From Bacteroidota bacterium (GTDB lineage Bacteria > Bacteroidota > Bacteroidia > Cytophagales > Cytophagaceae), in NCBI GenBank assembly GCA_023458555.1, contig JAEWYS010000015.1, positions 186,001 to 250,000 on the forward strand: DNA of 64,000 bases. The letters run 5' to 3'. The notes under the pieces were generated by a model, which did not search any database, had not been told where the DNA came from, and worked only from the letters and a program-made list of their open reading frames with translations. A program made the translations under genes and the position numbers. Below, piece by piece: positions 16,742-25,685 of the stretch; position 1 is the stretch's first letter, and each line of letters begins with the position of its first letter.

Positions 16742-18103
16742 TTATAAGTCTTCGGGTGTCGGTTGTTTTAAGGGGCTTCTTTTTTTGCCCAATACTATAT
16801 TGATACCAAATCGGACATTGACAGAGCGCGCACCAAGCGGATCAATTATGCCCAGTACATTGTCGCCGGCCAGATAGAACTGAATGGGGCCGGGTTTTAC
16901 AACCAGACCAAGTCCGATGTTTTTAAAGCTTCCGTACTGATAGGAATAGCTGACTACCCCCTGCAGGAATTTGCCGACTTTCTGACTCAGTGCAATTGAG
17001 AATGCCGGACGGATACGACGAAATTTCTCAAGGTATACGGTTCCGAATACATCTGTTTTTCGTGCGAGCGAATATCCGGCAGTCAGATACAATTGAGGGA
17101 TAAGCCAGGTAGTATAACTTTCAGAGGTTTTGGTATAGTCAAAGCTATTGCCAAGAGAATCAAGATAATTTTCAAAGTTAATGTCGGGATCTTCTTCAGT
17201 CAGCTGGTCAGAAATGTCAATTCCGCTGAATGTACTTTCTCCTGCCAGCCTGTAATTCCGCACATTGGTTTTCCAGGAAATAAATCCGATATTGTTTAGT
17301 GCTCCAGACACAGTCAGCCGGTCGGTAACTTTATAGCTCATTCCCAGATCAAGTCCGAGACCTTTATTACGGAAATTGGTCAGATAATTGGCAACGTCAA
17401 TATCTGTGTCGGTCGAATCATTTTCTATATCAACCGGCAGGGAAGTATTCAATACTCCATCAGCTCCGCCGTTTAGTGAATACATATCTGCATCGGTTCT
17501 CATGGAAAGTTCTTTATTCCGCATGCTGACATTGGCAAGTCCCTGTAACAGTTTAAGCCGTACCCCAAAGCTTACAGGACTTTTATCCGCTTCTTTTGCA
17601 AATCCGATAGCGTATTCCCGGTAGTGCTGTGCTTGTATGGAAAGTCCGGACAGGTCAATCGTCTGACCCAGATAAGCACCGTTGCCGTATACAGCCAGCC
17701 TGACCAGATCTCCGGGATATGCGAACCTTTCATCAATCCGCTCTCGGATATGAGCAGAGATATAATAATTGTTGCGCACATTTATCCGCAAATGCAGCAG
17801 CTCAATGTTGGCTCCGGAATATACGTAATTGTGCTTGCGAACCTTATCTGCCAGTTTTGTCAGACTAATGGTGTCACGGGTACGCTCTATATCATAATAA
17901 CTGAAACCAGTGTGAGTGATACCGGCATAGATAGAAGAGAGACCGGGAAATGAAAAGCTTACTTTATGATCCGGAATTGCTGCCGGATTGATATAAGAAG
18001 CCTGATATACGCTGGATAAATGTCCAAGTGTCAGTTCACTTTGACCTTTTGCTGCCAGGCAGCCAAAAATCAGGACCAGACTATAAAATGATTTACGTAG
18101 CAT
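16742..18103 (-). CDS. DUF5723 outer-membrane beta-barrel protein
   Basis: A 453-residue exported protein with a signal peptide (MLRKSFYSLVLIFGCLAAKG-Q) and an N-terminus reading LGHLSSVYQASYINPAAIPD, typical of DUF5723 and of the PorP/SprF-like barrel families. The remainder alternates polar and hydrophobic residues as in beta-barrels (VSFGVRLKLLQGLANVSM, LGLDLGMSYKVTDRLTVSGAL, VSYSYQYGSFKNIGLGLVV). It begins exactly at the base after the upstream lipoprotein stop and is followed 6 bases later by the OmpA gene. Such barrels often pair with OmpA-type proteins; substrate or function is unknown. Confidence 0.85.
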   Translation of the reverse strand: MLRKSFYSLVLIFGCLAAKGQSELTLGHLSSVYQASYINPAAIPDHKVSFSFPGLSSIYAGITHTGFSYYDIERTRDTISLTKLADKVRKHNYVYSGANIELLHLRINVRNNYYISAHIRERIDERFAYPGDLVRLAVYGNGAYLGQTIDLSGLSIQAQHYREYAIGFAKEADKSPVSFGVRLKLLQGLANVSMRNKELSMRTDADMYSLNGGADGVLNTSLPVDIENDSTDTDIDVANYLTNFRNKGLGLDLGMSYKVTDRLTVSGALNNIGFISWKTNVRNYRLAGESTFSGIDISDQLTEEDPDINFENYLDSLGNSFDYTKTSESYTTWLIPQLYLTAGYSLARKTDVFGTVYLEKFRRIRPAFSIALSQKVGKFLQGVVSYSYQYGSFKNIGLGLVVKPGPIQFYLAGDNVLGIIDPLGARSVNVRFGINIVLGKKRSPLKQPTPEDL

Positions 18104-19711
18104 TTATTCAAATTCGACTTTAGCGTTGACAAGTATTGATATTTGCAGCTTTAATTCGTTATGGGAGAAAAATTTGACAGGTCTGCTTCCCTGGTCTGTG
18201 GTAATTATGTTGCCATCGAGCAATAACCGGTCGGCATTTTTTATCTGATTGTAGCGATCCCTGTCATAAAAAACTTCCACGTATTCGGTAGAAGCCTGAA
18301 TTACTTCTCCGTTTTGATTGACAATTCCTGAGTTGACGATATTCTTATTCGGAATAATGAGCGAATCAAGTATATCTCCGTTTACATCAAGCCAGTAACC
18401 CTGAAGATGTAGGTCAACAGGCATGGAGTTTTCTGTTTTAATCTTCAACAGTACTGATTGAATGTAGTCTTCGTCCGGAAGACTGATATCGTAGATTGTA
18501 TCCTGCAAAGAGTATATCTTTACTATACCGTCCATTGGAAATTCTGCTTCCAGATATGCTGTGAACTGACTTTTATCTTCTACGAAGTTTGTTCGGTTAT
18601 CCGATAAAATTGAAGGCCGTATATTATATCTCAGCTGATTGGGTGCAGGTGCAAAAGCGTCCACAATATTACTGTTTGTATTGTCCAGGACATATCTGGT
18701 TTCTGCGCTTTGTCCGGGAAAAGCAGGGTAGTTTATCAGATTGGGACCCGGTATGAGAAGGGCGCCGGAACTGTTAACCGGCACTGTTTGTCCGGAATTG
18801 TTTTGTGTCAGTAGTTCATTGACAGCGAAACCCATTGGAACTCCGAAGGTGTTTTCAACATTCATCCGGATTTTCGGATCATTAAAAATGACCTGTCCCT
18901 GACCTTCGTTATCAAAAATATCAATACCGACAATGCCGGAATAAGAAGGAAACACAATGGTGCCAAATTTTCCGTAGAGCTGAGCATATTTCAGATTGGT
19001 CAGCGCAGCTGTTATTTGAAGAGCTTCGTTCCCGATGGAGAAGTTTCCGGTTGAAGTTACAGTTATCTCAACTTCCCAGTCAAATACATTGATTTGAGTT
19101 CCATTATTGCCGGTCAGATCCATTGTATATCCTGTCAGATCTTCAGAAAAACTGGCGCTACGGTTTGAACTTTCATCGATTACTATTTCACCACTATATG
19201 GAATACCGTTTCGTGTAAGCTTCGGTATCTGAAATCTGATCAGCATATCATGCGGAAATTCCGAGGCCAGTGACCAGTTTAGCCGACCCTCTTTGAATAT
19301 AATGGAAGTTAGTTCTTCCGAATTTTCCGTGTCGAACGATTCATTTTCGGAGTGTTCTTTTGTAACAGGTTCTCCATTATTTACAGCTATGTTTTCAGAT
19401 TGCGTAAGACCATAGCTGCGGGAATATGCCTGATCCGGTAATATAATAATACGTTCTGCCGGATCACTATAAAGGGTATCCCGATAGATAAGTATATACA
19501 TACCATCGGTATTTTCTATTACATTGAGATTATCGACATCTACTTTTGTAGCAATATCTTTGATTGTCAGCGTAGAATGAATCAAGGGAATAGCCAGAGA
19601 GGGTTCCCAGGGGTCAAGGGTGACCTTATCAAAATCCCTCCTGATACAGGAAAATATACCTGTAGCAATAAGCAGCATACAGCTCAGCTTGGTGATGTTT
19701 GCGTATTTCAA
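18104..19711 (-). CDS. Large predicted lipoprotein of unknown function
   Basis: A 535-residue protein with a lipoprotein signal (KLSCMLLIATGIFSC, lipobox GIFSC) followed by RRDFDKVTLDPWEPSLAIPLIHSTLTIKDI. The mature part is rich in Asn, Ser, Thr and hydrophobic beta strands with no recognised enzyme motif. It is the first gene of the operon with DUF5723 and PD40-OmpA proteins and abuts the DUF5723 start with no gap, so it probably acts with them at the outer membrane. The promoter should lie in 19712-19900, but no good consensus was seen there. Confidence 0.75.
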   Translation of the reverse strand: MKYANITKLSCMLLIATGIFSCIRRDFDKVTLDPWEPSLAIPLIHSTLTIKDIATKVDVDNLNVIENTDGMYILIYRDTLYSDPAERIIILPDQAYSRSYGLTQSENIAVNNGEPVTKEHSENESFDTENSEELTSIIFKEGRLNWSLASEFPHDMLIRFQIPKLTRNGIPYSGEIVIDESSNRSASFSEDLTGYTMDLTGNNGTQINVFDWEVEITVTSTGNFSIGNEALQITAALTNLKYAQLYGKFGTIVFPSYSGIVGIDIFDNEGQGQVIFNDPKIRMNVENTFGVPMGFAVNELLTQNNSGQTVPVNSSGALLIPGPNLINYPAFPGQSAETRYVLDNTNSNIVDAFAPAPNQLRYNIRPSILSDNRTNFVEDKSQFTAYLEAEFPMDGIVKIYSLQDTIYDISLPDEDYIQSVLLKIKTENSMPVDLHLQGYWLDVNGDILDSLIIPNKNIVNSGIVNQNGEVIQASTEYVEVFYDRDRYNQIKNADRLLLDGNIITTDQGSRPVKFFSHNELKLQISILVNAKVEFE

Positions 19712-19915
19712 TTTGATAGGCAGATTTTAATTTGAATATTAAAAAAACACTAGTCTATTGGTAATCAATGGTGGCCCAAAATAAACTTGTTTTTAGTAAA
19801 ATAAAAACATAGAGTGTGAATTAATTGTAATATCCTTAATATCTCATTTCGTGCAGGAGCAAGTTTTGACGATAAACAGTCAGCAGATAATGTATCATTT
19901 AAGGAGATCCGGATT

Positions 19916-20032
19916 ATGGAGAGATTTATACGTCAGGTTATATGGTGGCTGATATTACTGCTTATGCTTTTCTCCGGACTTGCCATATTTTTACTGCCGC
20001 CGTTTCTGATGATTGGTATGCTGATGAGCTGA
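19916..20032 (+). CDS. 38-residue single-span membrane protein
   Basis: A short open frame missed by length cut-offs. It encodes MERFIRQVIWWLILLLMLF followed by a Gly, hydrophobic and Pro-Pro stretch ending in MLMS: one transmembrane helix with a short basic N-terminus. An unusually good Shine-Dalgarno, AAGGAG at 19901-19906, lies 9 bases before the ATG, and a strong terminator follows 12 bases after the stop. Those three signs together support a real gene. Function unknown. Confidence 0.6.
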   Translation: MERFIRQVIWWLILLLMLFSGLAIFLLPPFLMIGMLMS

Positions 20033-20044
20033 GACCGGAGCAAA

Positions 20045-20076
20045 AAAAGAGGCTGCCTTTTAAGACAGCCTCTTTT
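20045..20076. terminator. Bidirectional terminator next to mdh
   Basis: Stem AAAAGAGGCTG / CAGCCTCTTTT with a 10-base loop. It serves the 38-residue gene on the plus strand and mdh on the minus strand. Confidence 0.88.
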
Positions 20077-20099
20077 CAGTTTTTGTTTTAAGTCAGAAA

Positions 20100-21038
20100 T
20101 TAAGCTTTTGCTTCCATCTTGTCAAGAACGTTCATTACTTCCTTTACGTGTTTTTCGGAAGTCTTCAGCAATTCCATTTCTTCTTCATTCAGCTTAAGCT
20201 CAAGTACTTTTTCGATTCCGTTTTTGCCTAAGACGACCGGTACACCCAGATAGCAATCGCTGATGCCGTATTCACCTTCCAGTTTGATACAAACAGGAAC
20301 AACTTTCTTCTGGTCTTTTGCGATAGCTTCTACCATCTGAGCAGCAGCAGCTCCCGGAGCATACCATGCGGAAGTTCCCATTAGCTTTACCAGCTCTCCA
20401 CCGCCAAATTTGGTTCTTTCGATAATGGCATCGAGCTTTTCTTTTTCAACAAGCTCGGTAACGGGAATACCGCCCACGGTTGTATATCTTGGAAGAGGAA
20501 CCATCGTATCGCCATGCCCGCCGAGAAGCATAGCCTGAATTTCTTTCGGAGAAATGTCCAGCTCTTCGGCAAGGAATGCTCTGTAACGTGCAGTATCAAG
20601 AATACCAGCCATACCGATTACTCTGTTTCTTGGGAATTTGGAAGTAAGATGTGCTGCATAGGTCATTACATCCAGCGGGTTAGAAACAATAATCAGAATA
20701 CAGTTGGGAGAATATTTAACAATATTTTCAGTAACGGTCTGAACAATACCGGCATTTGTGCTGATAAGATCGTCTCTGGTCATACCTGGCTTACGCGGGA
20801 GACCGGAGGTAATAACAACGATATCAGAGTTTGCCGTTTTTGAATAATCGTTGGTTACTCCTATGGTTCTGGAATCATACTGAGTGATAGGAGCCTTCTG
20901 CCAGATATCCAGAGCCTTGCCTTCAGCAAGACCTTCTTTTATATCTACCAGTACAATTTCATTGACAATTTCTCTATATGCTAAGACATCTGCACATGTT
21001 GCACCGACATTACCGGCACCTACAACTGTTACTTTCAT
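20100..21038 (-). CDS. mdh: Malate dehydrogenase
   Basis: A 312-residue NAD-dependent malate dehydrogenase of the LDH-like type common in this phylum; it interconverts malate and oxaloacetate in the citric acid cycle. The Rossmann loop is VVGAGNVGATCAD (about 4-16), the substrate arginines lie in TSGLPRKPGMTRDDL, Asn in VSNPLDVMTY, and the catalytic His in MLLGGHGDTMVPL. Substrate-loop Arg in RKPGMTR favours malate over lactate. Length and start are normal. A likely promoter is at 21081-21112. Confidence 0.97.
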   Translation of the reverse strand: MKVTVVGAGNVGATCADVLAYREIVNEIVLVDIKEGLAEGKALDIWQKAPITQYDSRTIGVTNDYSKTANSDIVVITSGLPRKPGMTRDDLISTNAGIVQTVTENIVKYSPNCILIIVSNPLDVMTYAAHLTSKFPRNRVIGMAGILDTARYRAFLAEELDISPKEIQAMLLGGHGDTMVPLPRYTTVGGIPVTELVEKEKLDAIIERTKFGGGELVKLMGTSAWYAPGAAAAQMVEAIAKDQKKVVPVCIKLEGEYGISDCYLGVPVVLGKNGIEKVLELKLNEEEMELLKTSEKHVKEVMNVLDKMEAKA

Positions 21039-21080
21039 AAATACTGTTTTAGTTTAAAAGTGAAATACCTTAAAGAAGCA

Positions 21081-21112
21081 CAAAAATATATAAGTTGTGT
21101 TTATTATAGAAA
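21081..21112 (-). promoter_or_regulatory. Predicted mdh promoter
   Basis: Read on the minus strand, TATTTTTG (21088-21081) fits the Bacteroidota -7 element TAnnTTTG, with TTTC (21112-21109) 20 bases upstream, one mismatch from the -33 TTTG. The leader would be about 35 bases. Confidence 0.5.
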
Positions 21113-21137
21113 TTATTTGAATATTTTTCAAATAATT
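21111..21137. repeat. AT-rich perfect inverted repeat between bestrophin gene and mdh
   Basis: Arms AATTATTTGAA / TTCAAATAATT, 11 bp, loop TATTT. It begins at the -33-like element of the predicted mdh promoter and lies 41 bases past the bestrophin stop; it may be an operator or a weak terminator. Confidence 0.5.
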
Positions 21138-21177
21138 ATTATGCAATGTGTAATTAATTGAAAATAAGCTTGTCTGC

Positions 21178-22080
21178 TTAATCGTTGGGAGAGGAGGAGG
21201 GATTGAAGCGAACGGAAGGGGTATTGCTTATTTCTTCAACATTGGCTTCGATGTTTTTACATATTTCATCTACAAGAAGATCGTTCAGATCATGGCCAAA
21301 AGGGTTTTCTATTTCTTCAGCAGTAAGGACAATGCTCATCATGATATAGTATATAAAAAGGACCAGGGGTATGGTGGACCAGCCCATAGAAACAATCAAT
21401 CCGAACGGGATGATTAATACATAAATGATGATAAAGAATTTAAGAAGGAAGACATAGGCGATAGGGATAGGAGTTTTTCGTATCCGTTCGCATTTTCCCA
21501 GAATATCAACCATTTCCGTGACCTGTCCGATGAGGTGGAACTGCTGCATATCGTTGAGACTTCCGTTATGGTGCAGCAGGCTTATTTTACCCATCATCAG
21601 GTTTGTAATAGCATTTGGTTTATTGACAGCAAGCGAGATTTTTTCGTAATCAGCCGGATTAAGCATTTTCAGTTCTTCGAGAATTACACCTGCGCGTAAA
21701 TGCTCTTTCAGAGCAAAGCAAAATCCCTGTATAAGACGGATCAGATCACTTTTTTCCTGATTGCCGGCAGGTAGTATATTGGTAAGAGTAATAGCCATAC
21801 TACGACTTACATTGACCAGGCTGCCCAGGATTTTTCGGGCTTCCCACCATTTGTCGTATGCTGTATTGTTTCTGAATACGAGGAGTAAGCCGAGTGCCGC
21901 TCCCATATAGCCGGGTAGCGCGGAACTCATTTTAATATTGATTATGGCATATTTAATCTGGAGAAGGCAGAGTACAACCGTCAGAATGGTAAGCAGAAGC
22001 ATTCCTACCCAAAGTCGTCTGATAATAGAACCTTTGAAAAGCAGGAGGAGATTCCACGTTTTCGGATTGTATCTGATCAT
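21178..22080 (-). CDS. Bestrophin-family ion channel protein
   Basis: A 300-residue membrane protein of the bestrophin/UPF0187 family. The N-terminal MIRYNPKTWNLLLLFKGSIIRRLW, the pore-lining helix with GYMGAALGLLLVFRNNTAYDKWWEAR and the later helix pair (PIAYVFLLKFFIIIYVLIIPFG, STIPLVLFIYYIMMSIVL) followed by EEIENPFGHDLNDLLVDEIC are diagnostic. Bacterial bestrophins form pentameric ion channels. It follows the MaoC gene by 23 bases at the end of the serine operon; cotranscription is likely but a functional link is not evident. Confidence 0.92.
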   Translation of the reverse strand: MIRYNPKTWNLLLLFKGSIIRRLWVGMLLLTILTVVLCLLQIKYAIINIKMSSALPGYMGAALGLLLVFRNNTAYDKWWEARKILGSLVNVSRSMAITLTNILPAGNQEKSDLIRLIQGFCFALKEHLRAGVILEELKMLNPADYEKISLAVNKPNAITNLMMGKISLLHHNGSLNDMQQFHLIGQVTEMVDILGKCERIRKTPIPIAYVFLLKFFIIIYVLIIPFGLIVSMGWSTIPLVLFIYYIMMSIVLTAEEIENPFGHDLNDLLVDEICKNIEANVEEISNTPSVRFNPSSSPND

Positions 22081-22103
22081 TAGTCTGAAAAGGATTGTTT
22101 CGG

Positions 22104-22511
22104 CTACAATCGCTCGCTATTCATAATTACAGCTTCTCCTGAAATGACAACTTTGCCGCTTTCCCTGTCCACTACCTTGGTTTCCAGTACTGCAGTATGC
22201 CGGGCCCGGTTTGTTTCTGTAATGGTAACAATGGCTTCGTATACGACGCCGGCATACATTGGCCTCTTGAATTCAAGAGCTTGCTTAAGGTACACGCTTC
22301 CCGGTCCCGGAAAGCGTGTACCCAGTATTTTTGAGAATATGCTGCCACCCAGAAAACCATGCATGATTGGTTTTTTAAAATTAGTGGTGGCTGCATACGT
22401 TTCGTCCAGGTGAAGAGGATTGTCATCACCGGAGACTTCTGCAAATTTTTCTACATCAGCCTGTGTAAAGGAAAACACTTCCGAGTATGAATTTCCTGTT
22501 TCCAATACCAT
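22104..22511 (-). CDS. MaoC-type (R)-specific enoyl-CoA hydratase
   Basis: A 135-residue hotdog-fold hydratase. The hydratase-2 motif with catalytic Asp and His is present in VSGDDNPLHLDETYAATTNFKKPIMHGFLGGSIFSKILG; further on come GSVYLKQALEFKRPMYAGV and TITETNRARHTAVLETKVVD. It hydrates trans-2-enoyl-CoA to (R)-3-hydroxyacyl-CoA, as in PhaJ-like enzymes. Starts 3 bases after the serC stop, so it belongs to the serine operon by position only. Confidence 0.9.
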   Translation of the reverse strand: MVLETGNSYSEVFSFTQADVEKFAEVSGDDNPLHLDETYAATTNFKKPIMHGFLGGSIFSKILGTRFPGPGSVYLKQALEFKRPMYAGVVYEAIVTITETNRARHTAVLETKVVDRESGKVVISGEAVIMNSERL

Positions 22512-22514
22512 GGC

Positions 22515-23606
22515 TTATCCGAATAGTTCTTTTAACCTGGATACCAGTTCCGTCATTTGGCTTACCGAATGTGTCGGGAAATTGGCAATACGGATCTGAG
22601 TATCTTTGTATTTGCTATAACCGCTTCCTACCTGCATGTCAAACGGAGCCAGAGCTTTATTGACTTCAGCACTGGAAACAGAGGTATTGGCGACAATTGT
22701 CGTAAAGGAACGCTGACCGGGTTCTTCTACTGCCGGACTAAATACGCTGCTTGTTGTCAGGTACTCATACACCATTTCAGCTTTTCTTGCTGTTTCTTCC
22801 CTTATGGTTCCTATACCTTTGGACAACATATCTTCCACTATTTTCCCCAAAAGAAAAATATTCATTACATTGGGAGTTTCCGGTGTCTGATTGACCAGGG
22901 CTTTTTCCAGCATTGATCCGACTGTGTGATAGGTACCTGTACGAATGCCTTTTGCTTCCAGCTGAGCAGCTTTTTCTATGCAACGGTCATTCAGTATCCA
23001 AACTCCCAGACCGGCCGGGAGCCCAAAGCATTTCTGCACACTGAAAAATACAGAGTCAATTTTTGAATAATCAAAGTCCGGAAAGGGCAGGGAGGATACA
23101 GCGTCAACGAAAATAAGCGCATCGGGAGCCTTTTCCCTGAAGCCGGATATATCACTGACAGACATGCTTACTCCGCTGCTGGTTTCATTCTGGGTAAGAC
23201 ATACAGCTTCTGTATCGGAAGGAATAGCGCCGACAGAAGCGAGGTCAAAGCCTTTTCCAAACGGAACCTCTGCTTTGTAAGCTGTTTTTCCCAGCTCTAC
23301 AGAGAACTCGTAGAAACGCTTGGAAAAAGAGCCGTTTACACAATGAAAGGATGTTTTTTCAACACAGTTCTGAATAATTCTTTCCCAGATTTCAGTAGCG
23401 GAGCTAAGAAACAGTATCTGAAAATTGTCAGGCAGGTTAAGCAGTTTTCTAAGCCCTGTAGTGGTATGCGCATACAATTCCTGAAACTGCTTGCTTCTGT
23501 GAGAAATAGCCCCTATTTTATCTTCCAGTGCAGTTTGCATATGTTGCGTTACCGTAGGGTAAAGCTCGGAAGGACCGGGGGTAAAATATATTTTTTTCGT
23601 TGCCAC
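22515..23606 (-). CDS. serC: Phosphoserine aminotransferase-type class V aminotransferase
   Basis: A 363-residue PLP enzyme of fold type I, class V. TPGPSELYPTV opens the protein, and the Schiff-base lysine is Lys192 in VFFSVQKCFGLPAGLG, preceded by IFVDAVSSLPF. Its coupling to the SerB-SerA fusion supports 3-phosphohydroxypyruvate:glutamate transamination, although sequence alone also fits alanine-glyoxylate type enzymes. It starts with GTG at 23606, sharing one base with the TAG stop of the upstream gene (TAGTG), a sign of translational coupling. With its partner it completes L-serine synthesis from 3-phosphoglycerate. Confidence 0.88.
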   Translation of the reverse strand: MATKKIYFTPGPSELYPTVTQHMQTALEDKIGAISHRSKQFQELYAHTTTGLRKLLNLPDNFQILFLSSATEIWERIIQNCVEKTSFHCVNGSFSKRFYEFSVELGKTAYKAEVPFGKGFDLASVGAIPSDTEAVCLTQNETSSGVSMSVSDISGFREKAPDALIFVDAVSSLPFPDFDYSKIDSVFFSVQKCFGLPAGLGVWILNDRCIEKAAQLEAKGIRTGTYHTVGSMLEKALVNQTPETPNVMNIFLLGKIVEDMLSKGIGTIREETARKAEMVYEYLTTSSVFSPAVEEPGQRSFTTIVANTSVSSAEVNKALAPFDMQVGSGYSKYKDTQIRIANFPTHSVSQMTELVSRLKELFG

Positions 23607-25498
23607 TAGTAAAGAATTCTGAATTTGATGGTGTTGGGTATCGCTTTTAGGTCATTAATAACCTCTTTGGCGTAATGTGTGTCAATATCTGTAATTACAT
23701 AGCCTACCTGCTCGTTGGTTTTAAGATATTGTCCGAGAATATTAATATTATGGCTCGCTAGGACATTATTGATTCTTGCCAGAATTCCCGGAACGTTCTC
23801 ATGCAAATGGATCAGACGGTGAGCCTGGGTAAGCTGAGGAAGCTGCAGATTCGGGAAGTTTACGCTCTGGAATGTATTGCCGGAGTTTACATAATCAATA
23901 ACACGATTAGGCACGAACTCAGCGATGTTAAACTGCGCTTCTTCTGTACTGCCACCGATATGCGGAGACAGTATTACGTTTGGAATGCCTCGCAGCTCGC
24001 TGACAAATTCGTCATTGTTTGATTTTGGCTCTTCAGGGAATACGTCAACGGCAGCTCCCCGCACTTTGCCTGATTTGAGCGCTTCCACCAGTGCAGGAAT
24101 TTCCACTACATGACCACGGCTGAGGTTAAGGAAGATAACTCCTTCTTTCATTTCCTGGAATTGTTCCTTGCCGATAAGGTTTTTGTTGGAAGCTCTTCCG
24201 TCAATATGAAGGGTAACTACGTCTGAGATGTGCAGCAGCTCATTAAGGGTATTGCATTTTTTTGCATTGCCCAGTGAAAGCTTTTCAACGATATCGTAAT
24301 AGTACACATCCATACCCATAGATTCGGCCAGTACGGAAAGCTGACTGCCGATATTACCATATCCGATAATACCAAGCTTTTTACCCCGGATTTCGTGGCT
24401 GTTTTTCGCTGATTTATTCCATACACCCTTGTGCATATCGAGACTTTTATCTACGATACCACGCGCCAGCAGGATGATTTGTCCTATAGCAAGCTCCACC
24501 ACACTCCTGGTATTGCTGTACGGGGCATTGAATACGGCAACACCGCGTTTGGTACATGCCTTCAGATCGATCTGATTGGTTCCGATACAGAAAGCGCCGA
24601 TGGCTATCAGCTTATTGGCATGTTCCAGAACTTTGGCAGTAACATTGGTCTTGGAACGTATGCACAGAATAGAAACATTCTGAATTTTTTCACAAAGCTC
24701 GTTTTCGTCCAGTGCACTGGAAATCACTTCTACTTTATAGCCTTCTGTTTTGTATTTGCGGAATGCTTCCGGGTGAATATTCTCCAGAATCAGAACGTTA
24801 ATTCTGTTTTTAGGATAAGAGATTGCCATAGGTAGTTTATTCTGGTACAGAAACTCATCAAAACTCGGCGCTACGTGCTCTGCTTTTTTGATTACCGCAT
24901 CACGCTCTACGTTTTCGGTAAAAGCATAAAACTTGTTGGCAAGACCTGCTTCCTTAATCTCATAGTCTGTATAGCCGTCGCCAATGACATATACATCACC
25001 TTTCAGATTGAGATTTTTCAGCTGTTGAATTTTCCCTTTGTCCAGACACAATACATTGGCTTTATCAAAACCTACGATATTGTCATTGTCATCGTATACA
25101 AAGGTATTGGCATATATATTTTCTTCCTTGATTCCGTATTCGGTAACAATCGGAGTAATAAACTCACGGAAACCGCTGGAAACAATAAGAATATTGTCAG
25201 AAAACTGATTAAAGAATTCCCTGTTACGCTTAAAAGATTCGGAAACTTTCGTCCTTAGTTTTTCGATAAGCAGGGGAAGGTGTTTTTTGTTTGCCTTAAG
25301 CAAATCGATTCGCCTGGAAAGATTCTGGGTAAAGGAACTTTTCCCTTCCATACCGCTATTGGTGAGATTAACAATTTCCTGCAGTACGCTGTCCTTATCA
25401 GGATCACCTTGCAGGCTAATTTCTCCCAGCACGTCCAATGCCTCTACCTTTGTAAAGGTGCTGTCAAAGTCAATAACAAAATACTTACTATTCTCCAT
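23606..25498 (-). CDS. serA: Fused phosphoserine phosphatase-like HAD domain and D-3-phosphoglycerate dehydrogenase
   Basis: A 630-residue two-enzyme protein. Residues 1 to about 225 are a SerB-like HAD phosphatase: motif I DFDSTFT (Asp10/Asp12), motif II VSSGF, motif IV VIGDGYTDYE. Residues about 235-630 are a D-3-phosphoglycerate dehydrogenase: NAD-binding GIIGYGNIGSQL, catalytic Arg in NLSRGHVVE, Glu in DVFPEEP, His in SPHIGGST, and a C-terminal ACT domain (about 560-630; HENVPGILARINNVLASHNI) for feedback or assembly. It thus carries the first and third steps of serine synthesis; serC, coupled downstream, supplies the second. The dehydrogenase alone is usually about 400-530 residues. A probable promoter lies just upstream. 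Confidence 0.95.
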   Translation of the reverse strand: MENSKYFVIDFDSTFTKVEALDVLGEISLQGDPDKDSVLQEIVNLTNSGMEGKSSFTQNLSRRIDLLKANKKHLPLLIEKLRTKVSESFKRNREFFNQFSDNILIVSSGFREFITPIVTEYGIKEENIYANTFVYDDNDNIVGFDKANVLCLDKGKIQQLKNLNLKGDVYVIGDGYTDYEIKEAGLANKFYAFTENVERDAVIKKAEHVAPSFDEFLYQNKLPMAISYPKNRINVLILENIHPEAFRKYKTEGYKVEVISSALDENELCEKIQNVSILCIRSKTNVTAKVLEHANKLIAIGAFCIGTNQIDLKACTKRGVAVFNAPYSNTRSVVELAIGQIILLARGIVDKSLDMHKGVWNKSAKNSHEIRGKKLGIIGYGNIGSQLSVLAESMGMDVYYYDIVEKLSLGNAKKCNTLNELLHISDVVTLHIDGRASNKNLIGKEQFQEMKEGVIFLNLSRGHVVEIPALVEALKSGKVRGAAVDVFPEEPKSNNDEFVSELRGIPNVILSPHIGGSTEEAQFNIAEFVPNRVIDYVNSGNTFQSVNFPNLQLPQLTQAHRLIHLHENVPGILARINNVLASHNINILGQYLKTNEQVGYVITDIDTHYAKEVINDLKAIPNTIKFRILY

Positions 25499-25514
25499 AA
25501 TATCTTTCCGAAGT

Positions 25515-25522
25515 CAAAATTA
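25515..25522 (-). promoter_or_regulatory. Possible -7 promoter element of the serine operon
   Basis: On the minus strand TAATTTTG matches TAnnTTTG 17 bases upstream of the ATG. No clear TTTG at the -33 spacing, so only the -7 half is supported. Confidence 0.4.
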
Positions 25523-25622
25523 AGGTGCTAATTTCTCTAAATTTTTATTTAAAAAAGAATTTCGTTTTAAGAATTTTTATCTGAATAAAGCAGTTTTGCG
25601 AGAACAAAAATCCATAAAAACA

Positions 25623-25648
25623 AGAAACAGCCCTGGAAGGCTGTTTCT
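25623..25648 (-). terminator. Terminator of sucC
   Basis: Perfect 10-bp stem AGAAACAGCC / GGCTGTTTCT with loop CTGGAA, 37 bases past the sucC stop, followed on the minus strand by a T-rich run (TTGTTTTTATGG). Confidence 0.85.
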
Positions 25649-25685
25649 GATATTCTTATTGTCCTGAAAAGGAAAACAGGCAGCC

